This document shows, piece after piece, positions 1 through 12,117 of a stretch of 30,500 nt of DNA. Origin of the DNA: Gemmobacter sp964439015 (lineage in GTDB: Bacteria; Pseudomonadota; Alphaproteobacteria; Rhodobacterales; Rhodobacteraceae); NCBI GenBank assembly GCA_964439015.1, contig CAYTMV010000026.1, positions 1 through 30,500 on the forward strand, written 5' to 3'. A program made the position numbers and the translations under genes. The stretch's first letter is position 1. Each line of letters starts with the position of its first letter. Under the pieces are notes generated by a model. The model was not told the DNA's origin. It saw only the letters and a program-made list of their open reading frames with translations, and made no database searches.

Positions 1-3747
<3,747 letters not shown>

Positions 3748-3761
<14 letters not shown>

Positions 3762-4461
3762 GGCGCTGGCCCTCCGCGGCTTGCTGCGTGTCGAGATGGA
3801 AAGACAGAACCGCATCGCAATCGAAGATCGGCTGTCCGGCCTCGAAACCGGGCTCTCCCGGGTCGATGAACTTGATGGGGCTGCCGTCGACCGGCTGCCA
3901 TTCGCCATCCACTTCCCATTCGGATGGACCGGCGAAGAACATCCGCCAGCCAGGATGGACATATTCATTGCCGCGTGAATGGCGCAGGACAGTACCGGCC
4001 GCGTCGGTCTCGGTGAATTCGAATTCGGTTTCCTGCAGGGCCACGCCATCGATGGTGACACTGCGCCCGGTCAGCCGGTCAAAACCGGTCACATCCGTCC
4101 GCGTCCCGTTGGACTGATCGAGCGAGAAGGCAAAGGTATCGCTGCCCTGCATGAGCGCGGAAAAACTGGCAGGATCAGGCGCACCCGCGGCCAGACTTTG
4201 GGTGCTGGCCTCGCCCAGGTCGATGCTTTCCACCCATTGCGCCTCGTCGTCGATCCTGGACAGGAAATAGACGCCCTGCTGATCGGCATCTGCCCGCCAT
4301 TTGTCGCCGGGATTATCGGCGGTGCAGGTATAGTGGTTGGACACCCGGCACCCGCGGGACTGAACGGTCAGATAGGTGGTGCAGCCCTCCGGCGGCTTGA
4401 AACTGCCGGCGAACAAGGGGTGCGGCAGGGCGATCAGCAAGGCCAAAAGCGTTCTGTTCAT
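3748..4461 (-). CDS. Hypothetical exported protein inside the glt operon
   Basis: This is a 237-residue protein that I do not assign to a named family. It begins with a short basic N-terminus and a hydrophobic stretch ending near residue 18 (LFA/GS), a typical Sec signal peptide. The mature part is acidic, with Cys at 27, 38 and 46 and another near the C-terminus in FDCDAV, so disulfides in the periplasm are plausible. The ATG at 4461 is chosen because GGAGGA lies six bases upstream; an in-frame TTG two codons earlier would abut that site. It lies 38 bp after gltD and overlaps gltB by 14 bp, so all three are almost certainly co-transcribed. An exported protein between two cytoplasmic enzyme subunits is odd, and its role there is unknown. 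Confidence 0.85.
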
Positions 4462-4477
4462 TGGCAATCCTCCACCT

Positions 4478-4494
4478 GGTCAGATGCTCTGACC
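4478..4494 (-). promoter_or_regulatory. Intercistronic hairpin between gltD and the exported-protein gene
   Basis: A perfect 7-bp inverted repeat, GGTCAGA-N3-TCTGACC, sits between the gltD stop and the next gene's ribosome site. No T-run follows on the minus strand, so a full terminator is unlikely. It could be a processing or stabilising hairpin that sets gltD and gltB levels separately. The structure is directly visible; the function is inferred. Confidence 0.5.
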
Positions 4495-4499
4495 CTTTA

Positions 4500-5927
4500 T
4501 CACTCAGCCGCGACCGCGGCGGGTTGCGCCAGATAGTCAAGGATCGCCTCGGCGGCCTCGCGTCCATCCCGGATCGCCCAGACCACAAGGCTGGCACCGC
4601 GCACGATGTCGCCTGCGGCATAGACACCCGGCAGGCTGGTGGCATGGCTGCGGAAATCGGCCTTGATGGTGCCCCAGCGGGTCACCTCCAACTCCGGCAC
4701 GCCCCAGAGTCCCGGCAGATCCTCAGGCTCAAAGCCCAGCGCCTGCACCACCAATTCGGCGGGTTCCACATAATCCGCGCCCTCGATCACCTCGGGCGAT
4801 TGCCGGCCCGACGCATCGGCGGCACCCAGACGCATTTTCTGGACCATGACGCCCTCGACCACCGATTGGCCGACAAAGCCTCTCGGAGCAGACAGCCACA
4901 CAAATTCAACGCCTTCCTCTTCGGCATTCTGCGTCTCGCGCTGACTGCCGGGCATGTTGGCGCGATCGCGGCGATAGAGGCACTTCACCGAGGCCGCGTC
5001 CTGACGGATCGCGGTGCGCACGCAATCCATTGCCGTATCGCCGCCGCCGATCACCACCACCCGCTTGCCCGCGGCATTCAGGGTCCCGTCGTCATAGGCC
5101 GGAACATCGTCGCCCAGATCCTTGCGGTTGGAGGCGGTCAGATAGTCCAGCGCCTGCACCACGCCGGGCATGGCGGCGCCGACGTCGCGGGTCTTGTAAA
5201 CGCCGGTCGCGATCAGCACAGCGTCATGTTGGCCGCGGATCGCGTCAAAGCTGAGATCCTCACCCACCCTGCAGTTCATCACAAAACGCACACCGCCAGC
5301 CTCCAGCTGGGCGATGCGGGCCAACACCACATCTTTCTCCAGCTTGAAACCGGGAATGCCGTAGGTCATCAGACCGCCCGCACGGTCATACCGGTCATAA
5401 ACCGTCACCTGAATCCCGCGCCGCCGCAGCGCATCCGCCGCAGCCAGACCGGCCGGGCCCGCGCCGATGATGCCGACGCTTTCGGTGCGCTCGGCCAAGG
5501 GCTGGATCGGCTTTACCCAGCCCTCCTCCCACGCGGTGTCGGTAATGTATTTCTCGATGGCGCCAATCGTCACGGTGCCGTGGCCCGACTGCTCGATCAC
5601 GCAATTGCCTTCGCAGAGGCGATCCTGCGGGCAGATGCGACCGCAGATCTCGGGGAAGGTGTTGGTGGCCTGGCTGACCTCATAGGCCTCTTGCAACCGT
5701 CCCGCGGCGGTCAGGCGCAACCAGTCGGGGATGTTGTTGTGCAAAGGGCAATGCGATTGGCAGTAAGGCACGCCGCATTGGCTGCACCGGCTGGCTTGCT
5801 CGGCCGCCTTGGCAGCGGCAAAACCTTGATAGATTTCGTGAAAATCGTGGCTGCGCTCCAGGGCCGGACGTTTGACCGGCATCTCCCGATCAAGACGGAC
5901 GAATTGGAGCATACGTTCCCCGGCCAT
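4500..5927 (-). CDS. gltD: Glutamate synthase small (beta) subunit
   Basis: This 475-residue flavoprotein oxidises NADPH and passes electrons through FAD and 4Fe-4S clusters to GltB. The N-terminal region carries two cysteine groups for clusters: Cys48, 51, 56, 60 and Cys95, 99, 105, 109. A Rossmann FAD motif, GAGPAG, lies at residues 155-160 and a second nucleotide motif, GGGDT, at 294-298. The C-terminal GVYAAGDIVRG segment is the usual second FAD contact. Length is normal for the family. The ATG at 5927 has a GGGAGG ribosome site eight bases upstream. It is the first gene of the glt operon, preceded by a 160-bp AT-rich gap that should hold the operon promoter; I could not pick a convincing -35/-10 pair there. 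Confidence 0.97.
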   Translation of the reverse strand: MAGERMLQFVRLDREMPVKRPALERSHDFHEIYQGFAAAKAAEQASRCSQCGVPYCQSHCPLHNNIPDWLRLTAAGRLQEAYEVSQATNTFPEICGRICPQDRLCEGNCVIEQSGHGTVTIGAIEKYITDTAWEEGWVKPIQPLAERTESVGIIGAGPAGLAAADALRRRGIQVTVYDRYDRAGGLMTYGIPGFKLEKDVVLARIAQLEAGGVRFVMNCRVGEDLSFDAIRGQHDAVLIATGVYKTRDVGAAMPGVVQALDYLTASNRKDLGDDVPAYDDGTLNAAGKRVVVIGGGDTAMDCVRTAIRQDAASVKCLYRRDRANMPGSQRETQNAEEEGVEFVWLSAPRGFVGQSVVEGVMVQKMRLGAADASGRQSPEVIEGADYVEPAELVVQALGFEPEDLPGLWGVPELEVTRWGTIKADFRSHATSLPGVYAAGDIVRGASLVVWAIRDGREAAEAILDYLAQPAAVAAE

Positions 5928-6087
5928 AGGCAGTGCCTCCCTCTTTCACGGTGGGTGGGCACTTCTAACCAAGGGGCGAAGCGATTAAAAGTCAGTATAT
6001 ATGACCTATATGCTGTTTTTATCGAGAAACTGGCCTGCTGCCTGGACTTAACTGCGTATTTTATGTCAGCATTGCTTCCATATATTC
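5928..6087 (-). promoter_or_regulatory. AT-rich leader and promoter region of gltD
   Basis: This 160-bp gap separates the uppP stop from gltD. Its middle (about 5985-6090) is clearly more AT-rich than the surrounding genes, with several TATAT stretches, as expected of a promoter and leader. I see no strong hairpin with a T-run to end uppP transcription and no unambiguous promoter hexamers. Confidence 0.45.
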
Positions 6088-6891
6088 TTAAAAACCCAAC
6101 GAAAGCGCCACGAAAGCTGCCCCACCCAAAATGATTCGCCACCAGCCAAAGGGCGCGTAACCGTGCCGACTGACAAAGGCCAACAGTCCCTTCACCACCA
6201 GCAGTGCCGTCAGGAAGGCCACAGCAAAGCCGACGCCGATCTGCGACAGGTCGCTGAAATCCAGAACATCGCGGTTCTTGTAGAGGTCATAGCCAAAGGC
6301 CGCCGCCATCGTCGGCAGCGAGAGAAAGAACGAAAATTCCGCGGCAGCGCGCTTTTCAACCCCCAGCATCAGCGCCCCGACAATGGTGGCTCCCGAGCGG
6401 CTGACACCCGGCACCATTGCCAGACATTGGCAGAAACCGATGGCCAGCGCGGTGCGGAACGGCAGGTTGTCCGGGTCGTGGTGGCGCGGCGGCGGCGTGA
6501 AACGATCGACCACCAGCAACACCACCCCGCCCAGAATCAGCATCACGGCGATCAGTTTTGGCGTCTCGAACAGCACATCCTTGATGAAGCCATGCGCCAG
6601 CACACCGATGACCACGGCAGGCAAGAAGGCCAGCGTCACCGCAAGGATAAAGCGACGCGCAGCAGGGTCCCGATGCGCGGTGCCGAACACCCGAACCAGC
6701 TTTGCAAAGTAGACGATCAGCAGCGCCGCGACCGCACCGAACTGGATCACGACCTCAAAGGTCTTTCCGGCGCTTTCAAAGCCCAGAAAATGGCCAGCCA
6801 GCAACAGATGCCCGGTAGAGGATACCGGAATGAACTCGGTCAGCCCTTCAAGCAGACCGAGGGCGGCTGCAACCAGCGTGCCCTCGGCCAT
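6088..6891 (-). CDS. uppP: Undecaprenyl-diphosphate phosphatase (UppP/BacA)
   Basis: This 267-residue integral membrane enzyme dephosphorylates undecaprenyl diphosphate to recycle the lipid carrier for peptidoglycan and other wall polymers. The family signatures are present: the Glu-rich motif with E15 and E19, followed by PVSSTGH with His28, and the second motif PGVSRSG at 161-167 with Arg165. Several hydrophobic helices cover most of the protein. The start ATG lies 3 bp after the stop of the NDUFA9-like gene, with an AAGG site in the end of that gene, so the two are probably translated from one message. Over-production of the family confers bacitracin resistance; nothing in the sequence suggests that is its role here. 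Confidence 0.97.
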   Translation of the reverse strand: MAEGTLVAAALGLLEGLTEFIPVSSTGHLLLAGHFLGFESAGKTFEVVIQFGAVAALLIVYFAKLVRVFGTAHRDPAARRFILAVTLAFLPAVVIGVLAHGFIKDVLFETPKLIAVMLILGGVVLLVVDRFTPPPRHHDPDNLPFRTALAIGFCQCLAMVPGVSRSGATIVGALMLGVEKRAAAEFSFFLSLPTMAAAFGYDLYKNRDVLDFSDLSQIGVGFAVAFLTALLVVKGLLAFVSRHGYAPFGWWRIILGGAAFVALSLGF

Positions 6892-6894
6892 GGA

Positions 6895-7881
6895 TCAGAC
6901 CTTGCGCAGGTTCTTGGCCGAGGCCTTGATGGCGTCAAACTGCCCCGAGGGGCGGAAGCGCCACAGGTATTCCGGCAGCACGGCCTCCAGCGCGGCCGGT
7001 TTGATGCCCAGATCGGCAAAGCCGCGCGCGCCCTCCGACACAACATTGTCACGGGACAGATTGCGCAGCTGATCGCGGGTCAGCATCTTGTTCTCGACCA
7101 GACCGCCGGTCAGGGCCTGAACCATGTCGCCCGCGAAGGCGATCAGCCCGGCGACGAACCGCGGCAGACCCAGCAGCAGGCGGCGGCGATGGATCACCCC
7201 CAGCATCACCTGCATCAATTGGCGGAAGGTCATCACATCCGGCCCGCCCAGCTCATAGGTGCCCGGCGCAGCCTGGCCCAACACGCCCTTGACCGCCGCC
7301 GCCGCCACATCCTCGACATGCACGGGCTGGAAGCGGGTGTTGGCCGCCGTGATCGGCAGAACCGGGCCAAGTCGGGTCATGGCGGCAAAGCGGTTGAAGA
7401 ACTGGTCTTCAGGTCCGAAAATGACCGAAGGCCGCAGGATCACTGCACCCGGAAAAGCCTGGCGCACGGCATCTTCGCCCACGGCCTTGCTGCGCGCATA
7501 GTCGCTGTCCGATGCCGTATCCGCGCCGATGGCCGAGATGTGAACCAGACGGCTCACGCCAGCCTCGGCCGCCAGCCGGGCCACGCGGGCAGCTCCCTCG
7601 CCCTGCACGGCGCGAAACTTGTTGCGCCCCACCTGATTGAGGATGCCGACGCAGTTCACCACCGCATCCGCCCCGGCAAGGGCTGCCCGCACCGAGGCGT
7701 CATCGCGGATGTTGCAGGCGACAGGCTCAACCTGACCCACAGCACCGTAAGGCTTCACGAAAAGCGCCTCGTTCGGACGGCGCACCGCCACCCGGACCCG
7801 CCAGCCCTCGCGTGCCATCCGACGGGCAATGTAACGCCCGACAAAACCCGAACCGCCGAAGATGGTGACCAGCTTGCTCAT
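6895..7881 (-). CDS. NDUFA9-like NAD(P)-binding SDR/epimerase-family protein
   Basis: This is a 328-residue member of the extended/atypical short-chain dehydrogenase family, of the type annotated in alphaproteobacteria as complex I NDUFA9 subunit family protein. The N-terminus has a Rossmann motif, FGGSGFVGR, at residues 8-16, and a Tyr128-x3-Lys132 pair (YARSK) follows a conserved Ser/Ala stretch. The FGPED and PVHVEDVA segments are typical of NDUFA9-like proteins. Whether it associates with NADH dehydrogenase in this organism is not shown by the sequence; a nucleotide-sugar or quinone-related role is also possible. The ATG at 7881 has a GAGGG ribosome site and begins the Rossmann fold directly; the longer open frame extending to about 9045 runs across a tRNA and a divergent gene and is not real. 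Confidence 0.9.
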   Translation of the reverse strand: MSKLVTIFGGSGFVGRYIARRMAREGWRVRVAVRRPNEALFVKPYGAVGQVEPVACNIRDDASVRAALAGADAVVNCVGILNQVGRNKFRAVQGEGAARVARLAAEAGVSRLVHISAIGADTASDSDYARSKAVGEDAVRQAFPGAVILRPSVIFGPEDQFFNRFAAMTRLGPVLPITAANTRFQPVHVEDVAAAAVKGVLGQAAPGTYELGGPDVMTFRQLMQVMLGVIHRRRLLLGLPRFVAGLIAFAGDMVQALTGGLVENKMLTRDQLRNLSRDNVVSEGARGFADLGIKPAALEAVLPEYLWRFRPSGQFDAIKASAKNLRKV

Positions 7882-7997
7882 GGGAACCCTCGCTGCCGAT
7901 ATACGTGGTTTCCATAGCTTTTCGCCCCGCGCGCGACAAGGGAAATGGCGCACCCCAAAACGTCGCAGCTTTCTGATATTTTTTTCCAATTGGCCTG

Positions 7998-8026
7998 TTG
8001 ACACCCCTCGCGCCACCCCGTAGATA
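7998..8026 (+). promoter_or_regulatory. Sigma-70 promoter of tRNA-Leu
   Basis: A consensus -35 TTGACA (7998-8003) and a -10 TAGATA (8021-8026) are separated by exactly 17 bases, and the predicted start falls about 10 bases before the mature tRNA. It is the best-matching promoter noticed in the window. Confidence 0.85.
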
Positions 8027-8041
8027 CCGCCCCACGACATC

Positions 8042-8126
8042 GCCCAGATGGCGGAATTGGTAGACGCGCTGGTTTCAGGTACCAGTGCCGCAAGGCGTGG
8101 AGGTTCGAGTCCTCTTCTGGGCACCA
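8042..8126 (+). tRNA. tRNA-Leu (anticodon CAG)
   Basis: This is an 85-nt class II tRNA with encoded CCA. The acceptor stem pairs GCCCAGA (8042-8048) with TCTGGGC (8116-8122). The anticodon stem CTGGT/ACCAG encloses the loop TTCAGGT with anticodon CAG at 8076-8078. A long variable arm follows, then the T-arm with TTCGAGT (8104-8110). It reads CUG, an abundant leucine codon in this genome. It has its own promoter and terminator. Confidence 0.97.
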
Positions 8127-8134
8127 ATACTTCC

Positions 8135-8175
8135 AAAGTCCCGTAATCCTCTCGGATTGCGGGACTTTTGGTTTT
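8135..8175 (+). terminator. Rho-independent terminator after tRNA-Leu
   Basis: A 15-bp stem (8135-8149 with 8154-8168, one G-T pair) closes a 4-base loop and is followed by T-rich sequence to 8175. It begins nine bases after the tRNA, so it should end the tRNA transcript. Confidence 0.85.
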
Positions 8176-8265
8176 GGGGCTCCCGTAACCGCCAGAACTG
8201 ACGCCGCCGCAGTCTTGCGGCGATTGCCTTCCCGCGCCTTCGGATACAACATGCAGGCGAAGGTA

Positions 8266-8279
8266 GCGTTGCACAACGC
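8266..8279. promoter_or_regulatory. Palindrome upstream of the export operon
   Basis: A 6-bp perfect inverted repeat, GCGTTG-CA-CAACGC, lies 41 bases before the first gene of the YhiI-RbbA-YhhJ operon. It could be an operator for a repressor encoded elsewhere, as no regulator is adjacent on this strand. The evidence is symmetry and position only. Confidence 0.35.
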
Positions 8280-8320
8280 GCGCAGCGCCGCGCAGCAGCA
8301 TTTCCGAAAGAGAGTGCGTC

Positions 8321-9388
8321 ATGATCAGCATCAGAAACGCCTTGATCGCAGCCCTTGGCCTTGCGGTGCTTGTCGTGGGGTTTCTGGTCTGGCGCGGGGA
8401 AAGGCCGGGGGCGGTGCCCGAGGGTTTTGCCCAAGGCAACGGGCGGATCGAAGCCGTCGAGATCGACATCGCCTCGAAATATCCCGGCCGAATCGAAGCG
8501 GTGCTGGCACATGAGGGGCAACTGGTCGAAGTTGGGCAAGCCGTGGTGCAGATGGATACGCGACAGCTGAGGGCCAATCGCCACCAGGCGGAGGCCGAGT
8601 TGCGCCGGGTCGAGATCGCGGTGGAAAATGCCCGCCTGCTGATCGAGCAGCGGCAGGCCGAACAGCGCGCCGCCGAGGCCGTTCTGTCCCAGACCAAGGC
8701 CGCAGAGGATGTCGCGCGGCGGCAATTGGCACGGTCAGAATCGCTGGCGCAAAGCAGCGTGGCGTCAGAGCGCACCCTCGAAATCGACCGTTCCGCTGCT
8801 TTGGGGGCAGTCGCTGCGGTTGCCTCGGCCGAAGCCGCAGTGGCGGCGGCAAAAGCGAGTGTCGCCGGGGCCGAAGCCTCGGTGATCGGGGCCGAGGCGG
8901 CGGTGGCAGCGGCACAGGCCGCGATCGAGGCGATTGATGTCGAGATCGAGGACAGCACCCTGAAAGCCCCGCGCAAGGGCCGGCTGCAATACATCGTGGC
9001 CCGCGAGGGCGAAGTGGTCGCCGGCGGCGGGCGCATCATCAGCATGGTTGACCTGAACGAGGTCTACATGACGTTCTTCCTGCAGACGCAGGCCGCCGGG
9101 CGGGTGGGTCTTGGCACCGAAGTTCGGCTGCTGCTGGATGCAGCGCCCGATATCGCGATCCCGGCCAGCATCTCCTTCGTGTCGGATGTGGCGCAGTTTA
9201 CCCCCAAGACGGTCGAAACCGAGGCCGAGCGCGAAAAGCTGATGTTCCGTGTCCGCGCCCGGATCGCGCCGGAACTGCTGGCGAAATACCTTGATCACAT
9301 AAAGACGGGCCTGCCCGGCGTCGCATGGGTCCGGCTTGACCCCTCCGCGCCCTGGCCAGAGGCAGCCGGGGGCCGGGTGCTGGAATGA
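8321..9388 (+). CDS. yhiI: HlyD-family membrane fusion protein (YhiI-like)
   Basis: This 355-residue periplasmic adaptor links an inner-membrane ABC exporter to the outer envelope. An uncleaved signal anchor spans about residues 7-24. The two halves of a biotinyl-lipoyl-like domain (about 42-80 and 212-245, the latter with the typical STLKAPRKG sequence) flank an Ala/Glu-rich coiled coil from about 82 to 205. A beta-barrel-like region follows. A GAGAG-type ribosome site precedes the ATG. Its stop codon overlaps the start of the ATPase gene (ATGA), and order and sequence match the E. coli yhiI-rbbA-yhhJ set. The substrate is unknown. Confidence 0.9.
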   Translation: MISIRNALIAALGLAVLVVGFLVWRGERPGAVPEGFAQGNGRIEAVEIDIASKYPGRIEAVLAHEGQLVEVGQAVVQMDTRQLRANRHQAEAELRRVEIAVENARLLIEQRQAEQRAAEAVLSQTKAAEDVARRQLARSESLAQSSVASERTLEIDRSAALGAVAAVASAEAAVAAAKASVAGAEASVIGAEAAVAAAQAAIEAIDVEIEDSTLKAPRKGRLQYIVAREGEVVAGGGRIISMVDLNEVYMTFFLQTQAAGRVGLGTEVRLLLDAAPDIAIPASISFVSDVAQFTPKTVETEAEREKLMFRVRARIAPELLAKYLDHIKTGLPGVAWVRLDPSAPWPEAAGGRVLE

Positions 9389-12114
9389 CCGCCGCCCGAC
9401 CTGTGGTGCGGATGCAGGGGTTGCGGCTGCGCTATGGCAAGGTCGCGGCCCTGGACGGGGTGACGCTCGATCTGCCGGCAGGCTGCGTGGTTGGGTTGAT
9501 CGGCCCGGACGGGGTCGGCAAGTCCAGCCTGCTGGCGCTGATCGCGGGCGCGCGCAAGATGCAGGATGGGCGGCTGGAGGTGCTGGGCGGCGACATGGCC
9601 CGCGCCGGCCACCGCGCCCAGATCTGCCCGCGCATCGCCTATATGCCGCAGGGTCTGGGGCGCAACCTCTACCCGACCCTGTCGGTGCGCGAGAACGTCG
9701 AGTTTTTCGGCCGTTTGTTCGAAGAGGCCCGGTCCGAGCGCCATCGCCGCATCGCGGAACTGCTGGCAGCCACCGACCTTGACGCCTTTGCCGATCGCCC
9801 GGCGGCCAAGCTGTCTGGCGGCATGAAACAGAAACTGGGTCTTTGCTGCGCACTGATCCACGATCCCGACCTGCTGATCCTGGACGAGCCGACCACCGGC
9901 GTCGACCCTCTGTCGCGGCGCGAGTTCTGGGCGCTGATCGGCCGCATCCGCGCCGCGCGCCCGGGGATGAGCCTGCTGGTCTCCAGCGCCTATATGGAGG
10001 AGGCCGCAGGTTTCGACCATCTGGTGGCGATGGATGCGGGTCGGGTGCTGGCCACCGGCAGCCCGGCCGAGTTGATGGCGCAAACGGGCACAAATGACCT
10101 TGACGCCGCCTTCATCGCGCTGCTGCCCGAAGATCAGCGCCGGCGCCACAGCAACCTGATCATCCCACCCCGCCCCGTCACCGCCGAAGGCAGCCCGGTG
10201 ATCGAGGCGGAAAACCTGTCGGTCCGCTTTGGCGACTTTACTGCCGTCGACACTGTCAGCTTCCGCATCCAGCCGGGCGAGATCTTCGGCTTTCTCGGCT
10301 CCAACGGCTGCGGCAAGACTACGACCATGAAGGTGCTGACAGGGCTGCTGGAACCCTCATCTGGCAGCACCCGCATCTATGGCCACCCGGTCGATGCCCG
10401 CGACATGGCCACGCGCAAGCGCATCGGCTACATGACGCAGAGCTTCTCTCTCTATTCCGAACTGACGGTGCGGCAGAACCTCGAGCTGCACGCGCGCCTG
10501 TTCGACATGCCCACAGCCGAAATCGCGCCGCGCATCGACGAGCTGGCGAGGCGCTTTGACCTGACGGGCGTCCTGGACAGCCTGCCCTTGCGCCTGCCCC
10601 TCGGCATCCGGCAAAGGCTGTCGCTGGCAGTGGCGCTGATCCACCGCCCCGAGATCCTGATTCTGGACGAGCCGACTTCGGGCGTTGATCCGGTCGCACG
10701 CGACGTCTTTTGGCAGGCATTGGTCGACCTGTCGCGCAAGGACGGGGTGACGATCTTCCTGTCCACTCATTACATGTCCGAGGCCGCGCGCTGCGACCGT
10801 ATCTCGCTGATGCATGCTGGACGGGTGCTGGTCTCTGGCACGCCGGAGGCGATCCGCGCGGGCGTTGGGGCCGCCACGCTGGACGATGCCTTCGTCCACC
10901 ATCTGCGACTTGCCACCAAAGTCGATGCCCCGACCCCGTCAACCGAAGTCCGGTTTGAGGCGCCCGCGACGCCGCAACGGCGCGGGCGCTTCAGCCTGGC
11001 GCGCCTGTTCAGCTTTTCCTGGCGCGAGGCGCTGGAGCTGCGGCGCGACCCGATCCGCCTGACGCTGGCCAGCATCGGCAGCGTGATCCTGATGATCGTC
11101 CTCGGCTATGGCATCTCGATGGACGTGAAGAACCTGAAATTCGCGGTCCTCGACTTTGACCAGACTCTAGCCAGCCGGTCATATGTGAATGACCTTGCCG
11201 GGTCGCGCTATTTCGACGAACAGCCGCCCTTGACCAGCCATGCCGATCTGGATGCCCGCATGCGCGCCGGCGAGATCAGCCTCGCGCTGGAGATCCCGCC
11301 GGGTTTTGCCGCCGATGTCGTGCGCGGCCGCCCCGTAGAGATCGGCGCCTGGTTCGACGGCGCCATGCCGATGCGCGCCGATACCGTGCGCGGCTATGTG
11401 CAAGGCATGCATGTCCATTGGCTGACCGAGCAGATGCGCCGCATCTATGGCGCGGAGGCCGTGGCCAGCCGCTACAGCCTTGAGGTGCGGTATCGCTATA
11501 ACCCCGATGTGGAAAGTCTGGCGGCCATCGTGCCCGCGGTGATCCCGCTGCTGCTGATGCTGATTCCCGCCATGCTGGCGGTCCTGTCGGTTGCGCGTGA
11601 GAAAGAGACGGGCTCGATCGTCAATCTCTACGTCACACCCGCGCGGCGGCTGGAGTTTCTGCTGGGCAAGCAGTTGCCCTATATCCTTCTGGGCTTTGCC
11701 AACTATCTGCTGCTGCTGGCGCTGGCCGTCTGGGCGTTCGGCGTGCCGGTCCGGGGCAGCCTGCTGGCCCTTTCGGCGGGGGCGGCGGTCTATGTGGTGC
11801 TGGCAACCGGCCTTGGCTTGCTGATCTCGGCCTTTACCCGCAGCCAGGTGACGGCGTTGTTCTTCACGTCGCTGGCCACGCTGATCCCGGCGGTGCAATA
11901 TGGTGGCATCATCGACCCGGTTTCCTCGCTGGACGGGATGGGGCGGGTGATCGGGGCGGTGTTTCCGACCAGTCACTTCGTCACCATCTCGCGCGGGGCC
12001 TTTGCCAAGGCGCTGGATTTCGGCGACCTCGGCGCCTCGTTCCTGCCGATGCTGGCGCTGGTGCCGGTGCTGGTGGTGCTGGGAACGATCTTTGTCCGCA
12101 AGCAGGAGAAATAG
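9385..12114 (+). CDS. rbbA: ABC transporter ATPase-permease fusion, RbbA/YhiH type
   Basis: This 909-residue protein has two nucleotide-binding domains followed by an ABC-2 permease, the same architecture and length as E. coli RbbA (about 911). NBD1 has Walker A GPDGVGKSS (40-48), signature LSGGMKQK (143-150) and Walker B LLILDEPT (163-170). NBD2 has Walker A GSNGCGKTT (305-313), a degenerate signature LPLGIRQ (404-410) and Walker B (425-431). The first membrane helix is at about 560-577, a periplasmic loop follows, and a cluster of helices fills about 715-905. NBD1 lacks the H-loop His (SSAYMEEA), whereas NBD2 keeps it (STHYMSEA). E. coli RbbA has been reported as ribosome-associated, but the context here argues for export together with the adaptor upstream and the permease downstream. 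Confidence 0.95.
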   Translation: MTAARPVVRMQGLRLRYGKVAALDGVTLDLPAGCVVGLIGPDGVGKSSLLALIAGARKMQDGRLEVLGGDMARAGHRAQICPRIAYMPQGLGRNLYPTLSVRENVEFFGRLFEEARSERHRRIAELLAATDLDAFADRPAAKLSGGMKQKLGLCCALIHDPDLLILDEPTTGVDPLSRREFWALIGRIRAARPGMSLLVSSAYMEEAAGFDHLVAMDAGRVLATGSPAELMAQTGTNDLDAAFIALLPEDQRRRHSNLIIPPRPVTAEGSPVIEAENLSVRFGDFTAVDTVSFRIQPGEIFGFLGSNGCGKTTTMKVLTGLLEPSSGSTRIYGHPVDARDMATRKRIGYMTQSFSLYSELTVRQNLELHARLFDMPTAEIAPRIDELARRFDLTGVLDSLPLRLPLGIRQRLSLAVALIHRPEILILDEPTSGVDPVARDVFWQALVDLSRKDGVTIFLSTHYMSEAARCDRISLMHAGRVLVSGTPEAIRAGVGAATLDDAFVHHLRLATKVDAPTPSTEVRFEAPATPQRRGRFSLARLFSFSWREALELRRDPIRLTLASIGSVILMIVLGYGISMDVKNLKFAVLDFDQTLASRSYVNDLAGSRYFDEQPPLTSHADLDARMRAGEISLALEIPPGFAADVVRGRPVEIGAWFDGAMPMRADTVRGYVQGMHVHWLTEQMRRIYGAEAVASRYSLEVRYRYNPDVESLAAIVPAVIPLLLMLIPAMLAVLSVAREKETGSIVNLYVTPARRLEFLLGKQLPYILLGFANYLLLLALAVWAFGVPVRGSLLALSAGAAVYVVLATGLGLLISAFTRSQVTALFFTSLATLIPAVQYGGIIDPVSSLDGMGRVIGAVFPTSHFVTISRGAFAKALDFGDLGASFLPMLALVPVLVVLGTIFVRKQEK

Positions 12115-12117
12115 GCG

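Noticed and set aside
5988..6002. GTCA/TGAC dyad in the gltD promoter region
   Set aside because: Only 4-bp arms with a mismatched centre in AT-rich DNA; too weak to call an operator.
6895..9045. 716-codon minus-strand frame extending beyond the NDUFA9-like gene
   Set aside because: It runs through the tRNA and antisense to the membrane fusion gene. The Rossmann motif starts at the ATG at 7881 with a ribosome site.
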